Shown here in pieces: positions 60,545-64,000 of a stretch of DNA of 64,000 bases (its first letter is position 1; the number at the start of each line of letters is the position of its first letter). The translations under genes and the position numbers were made by a program. The stretch is from Latrodectus hesperus (Eukaryota > Arthropoda > Arachnida > Araneae > Theridiidae), in the NCBI GenBank assembly GCA_037975125.1, contig CM075855.1, positions 79,353,445 through 79,417,444 on the forward strand, given 5' to 3'. The notes beneath the pieces were generated by a model. That model did no database searches and was not told the DNA's origin. It was given only the letters and a program-made list of their open reading frames with translations.

Positions 60545-61870
60545 TAGCGACTTCGGTCATCAGGAATAGGCAAACAGCTAAATAAATAGTACTTTCTCCT
60601 GCAGTAACTTGCTCGTGCAAAGAAAAGCATTATGATTTGCAGGCGAATGCTTGGTAAAAACTGGGGTCTACATCCAAAACTGATGTTGTTGGATCTGACT
60701 CCCTTAGACATCTTCATCTGCAGCACTGCCAGAATGACTGCATACAGAATGAAGCTACAAAACCAATGGTACGACCAACCTGTTGCCAAAGGGTATTACC
60801 AGGAAAATTCAAGATCCTACTTTCCTGATGGCTTCGGACATCATGGAAAAATTCTACATGTTTGAAAGGACATTTGAAATAGTTTTTCCAACTAGAGACG
60901 AATGGGACAACAACATGTTCAAAACTAAAACAGGAGATCTAATCTGGTACACACAGATGGATCACTGAAAAATATCCTCTCAGGACTGGGAGTATGTGGC
61001 GTGTCACCAAGGACCAGATAGGCAGATAGGCATCTGTAAGCCTTGGGCGATACGCTACGGTCTTCCAGGCAGAAGTTTTGGCCATTATCCACTGTCTGCG
61101 ACTAAATATGAGGAAGGGCTACCACAGTAAGCGGATTCTCATTTTTGGTGACAGTCAAGCCGCTTTAAAAGCGCTCAGTTCTTTCGAAATCTAAAATGAT
61201 TTTGGAATGCAGAAACCTTCTTACAGAACTGGCAACTAGAAACAAGGTGATCCTTGTATGGGTACTAGGGCACAAAGGTATCCAAGGTAATGAAAGGGCT
61301 GATGAACTTGCTAAACAAGGATCGTCTTTTGCTCCCATTGGTGCAGAACCTTTTTGTGGGATCAACTTGAAGACCGCAAAAACCAATGTCCTTGATGGGA
61401 AACACGGAAGATGTATGAAGCTTGACTCAACACTCCTGGTTAAATCCAAGCTAAAAGTATGATCTGTGGATCATCAGCAAGGGTTGCCTCTGAAATTCTA
61501 AGATGCTCTAGGCAGAAGATACGTTTAATCGTAGGCTTCATAACTGGGCACTACTATTTCAGAAAACACCTCCATAAAATGGGACTGTTTCAGCAAGACC
61601 CTATCTGCAGGAAATGTCATACGCAAGAGGAAACGACCAAGCATATCATTTACGAATGCGAGGCTCTTGCCCTCCCTAGATTAACTTCTTTAGGCATCAT
61701 CCATACTAGAGAGTTACACCTAGACTCCATTAAAGGGTTATATATCGGATTTGATGAATAAAGTGGGTGACTCGAGCAACTGGAACTAGTAAACATTGGG
61801 TTTGGAGTTAGTGGTACAAAATGCTGATAAAAGCAGAGGTGCCCAATGACATACAAACCCAAATCTAAGA
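60545..61870 (+). pseudogene. LINE 3' end: RT thumb, RNase H and C-terminal region
   Basis: A 5'-truncated non-LTR element. In order: ARAKKSIMICRRMLGKNWGL (region after RT, about 60615), ICSTARMTAYRMKLQNQWYD (about 60717), then RNase H. The DGS motif at about 60950-60967 is thrown out of frame by an extra base (YTQMDH where YTDGSL is restored by shifting). IFGDSQAALKAL is at about 61140-61175 and LGHKGIQGNERADELAKQGS near 61265-61320. A zinc-finger-like CRKCHTQEETTKHIIYECEA follows near 61605-61665. It ends in an AAGAAGAAG-like tail at about 61870. Jockey/I-type elements carry such a domain. Several frameshifts make it inactive. Confidence 0.85.
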
Positions 61871-62130
61871 AGAAGAAGGAACTGCTCGTGAGTTCGACTC
61901 CTGCATCAATTGTGAAAATAGTTGCAATAGTTCAGAATTCACTTTAAATTTTAAGTCGCAATCTCATTATATCTCAAAGTTAAATGAGATCGTAGAACAA
62001 CAAATATTTAAAATTATATGAACTTGTGTGAATTAAATAGTATATGCATTTTATCTTTGAATAGCGTTAAATTGTTTTCCGTTTTTGGTGTATTCATTCT
62101 GCGTATAAACCTTAAAAAAATAGCATGATG

Positions 62131-63592
62131 TATACAGGGTGATTCAAAACGTGGACAAACTTACATGATAGATCAGTCATACAACAAGGATCAAAAATCA
62201 CATATGAACAGCGGGTCGCAACTGCGATCCGGAGCCGCTACAGGGCATCTAAAAAAATATATAACACAAAGAGAAGAAACGAAATCTTTATTGTTAATGA
62301 CTCACTCACATGCAACTAATGTCGAGCTTACAGGAAATGCTCAAAGTTTCTTCCAGATGCATCGAGACACGCCTGGCATCTACGTTGCATGGAACAGCGC
62401 ACCTTCTCAAAAATACCAGGTGTATCTCGAACACATCCTGCTGCCTCAACAATCCTTCCTACCAAGTCCTCCGGCGTTGCAACAGGTGTTTCATAGACAA
62501 GGCCTTTTAAAAATCCCCATAAGAAAAAATTCAAGGGAGACAGATCTGGTGATCGTGGTGGCCATGCGATCGACCAATCCATCCGCCAGGAAAAGTAGCC
62601 TGCAGATGTGCTCTGACGGCTGTGCTGAAATGTGCAGGAGCTCCGTCGTGTTGAAATCGAATGCGTCGACGAATAGGCATCGGAACATCATTCAGCATTT
62701 CTGGTAGAACCTCTTGCAAGAATGTTAGATAAATGGAGCCGGTAAGTCTTTCTGGGAGAATGTACGGACCGAGTAAACAGTCTCCTACAATGCCACCCCA
62801 CACGTTAATGGAACATTTTCGTTGTTCGCCATGCGGACGTATGGCATGGGGGTTTTCATCCGCCCACTTATGGAGGTTGTGAAAGTTCATCACACCCTCT
62901 AATGAGAAGGCAGCCTCATCAGTGAAGAGAACACTTGCTGCGAAGTTTCATTCTGCATCATTTTCGTGCAAAAACCACCGTGCAAAATCCATACGTTTGC
63001 TGTAGTCTCCCAGATCCAGTACCTGGACGCGTTGTAAATGATAAGGATGTAGTCCTTCGTCATGTGCAATGCGCCAGACGGTAGATTGGGGGATATGGGT
63101 CACTCGGGATACAACTCGTGTACTTGTTGAAGGATTACGCTCCAGTTCTTGGACAACCCTTTCTTCAGCATCAACCGTCCGAGTTGTTCGTTGGCGACCA
63201 GTATCCAGCTTGTGCACGTCGAACGAGCCGGTTTCACACAATCGTCGATGCAGAGTGGCAAAGAATGAGCGGCTAGGCAACTGTCTACCAGGATATTTCG
63301 CACCATACATTCGCAAGGCTTCTCGTCCATTACATTTGGCCATGCCGTAAATTAAGTGCATGTCAGCCATTTCGCGGTGTGTGTAAGTAGCCATAATACA
63401 CCCAACGCATCCACGGCTCGAATGAAGACAATCTCCGTTTGCTCAAGTCGTGTTTGTTTAGTACGCCCTCTCGTGACTCTAGCGCGCTCTACAGGCGTTT
63501 GCGACCCACGGTTCATATGCGATTTTTGATCCTTGTTGTATGACTGATCTACCATGTAAGTTTGTCCACGTTGTTTTGAATCACCCTGTATA
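62131..63592 (-). mobile_element. mariner-type transposon with about 90-bp inverted repeats, transposase broken
   Basis: Both ends read TATACAGGGTGATTCAAAAC inward and continue nearly identically for about 90 bp to ATATGAAC..GGGTCGCAA. The transposase runs 63394 to about 62328 on the minus strand. The N-terminal MATYTHREMADMHLIYGMAK region is a DUF4817-like helix-turn-helix domain; QSTVWRIAHDEGLHPYHLQR follows. The catalytic region has VLFTDEAAFS (first Asp), FQHDGAPAHF (second Asp) and AWPPRSPDLSPLNFFLWGFL. There an Asn stands where related elements have the third Asp (PLDFFLWG). An in-frame TGA at 62950-62948 and a frameshift near 62575 inactivate it. The well-preserved repeats indicate fairly recent insertion. 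Confidence 0.88.
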
Positions 63593-63790
63593 TAAACTTT
63601 AAAAATATCTACACATATGTCCAACAATTTTTTTAGCATTTTACTAATGATTTTTGATTCTTAGATATAGTGTACAATGATTAGTTATTATTGTGAATAT
63701 GTGAGCGAGAAATAAGTATTAAAACCACCAAAATGTGATAGTTTTAAAAGTAAAAATAAAAGGCTTCGTTTATAAACTTGACCAATTTTT

Positions 63791-63863
<73 letters not shown>

Positions 63864-64000
63864 AGATATTGTATTTCTGCGTTTAAAAATGTTTCTGCAG
63901 ATACTGTATTTGAGTTAAATATTAACTATGTAGACACGTACCCGTTGTTTGACAGCCTGGTCAAGATATTCCTACTACCAAAAGCCGTTATATGCTATAT
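63593..64000. other. window end; contains (TA)n at about 63794-63860
   Basis: Non-coding AT-rich sequence with a TA microsatellite of about 65 bp; nothing else recognised. Confidence 0.6.

Overview
This is an AT-rich eukaryotic window with spliceosomal introns, many decayed transposable elements and long gene-poor stretches. The host proteins and the mobile elements (Naiad-type Penelope-like element, two Tc1-like elements, a mariner-type element with a DUF4817-like N-terminus, tRNA-derived SINEs) fit an arthropod, most likely a spider or other chelicerate. That assignment is inference from element content, not a species match.

Only two protein-coding genes are convincing. One is RPL15 (ribosomal protein eL15), on + with three coding exons (30652-30823, 32573-32709, 44549-44854) that join in frame to exactly 204 aa. 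The splice acceptor at 30630, just before the ATG, implies an upstream noncoding exon and a long 5'-UTR intron. The other is a two-exon BTB/POZ-fold gene (49264-50831 and 53559-54333, about 780 aa) with a long acidic, low-complexity N-terminus and a possible PHR-like C-terminus.

The outstanding feature is a snoRNA array inside RPL15. It occupies about 22.2-29.9 kb (5' noncoding intron region) and 34.0-43.2 kb (coding intron 2, 11.8 kb long). I count 3 tandem H/ACA snoRNAs, 21 copies of a C/D snoRNA with the guide GTACCGCTCCAG and no target I can assign, and 15 copies of a U14-like C/D snoRNA. Many have perfect boxes and 6-8 bp terminal stems; others are decayed. The U14-like family has two guide types differing by one base. 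TTCCTTGGATGT is complementary to the conserved 18S segment methylated by U14. TTCCTTGGCTGT instead fits a conserved 28S segment. A tract of about 3 kb in the 5' intron (26.36-29.3 kb) is repeated almost without change at the end of intron 2 (41.28-44.25 kb), and a 0.65 kb part again at 37.15-37.79 kb, so the array is recently duplicated or homogenised.

The rest is mobile DNA and simple sequence. 0-5 kb holds a SINE fragment, a broken Naiad Penelope-like element (1.8-4.4 kb) and TA microsatellites. 5-17 kb is mostly empty, with a reverse SINE and small tandem repeats. 17-21.7 kb holds a decayed Tc1 element, a tRNA-SINE and a decayed LINE. 45.8-47.0 kb is a second Tc1-like element. 56.1-56.5 kb is a possible piggyBac-type MITE. 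58.6-58.95 kb is a tandem repeat of about 129 bp. 60.5-61.9 kb is the 3' end of a LINE with RNase H. 62.1-63.6 kb is a nearly full-length but broken mariner-type element with inverted repeats of about 90 bp.
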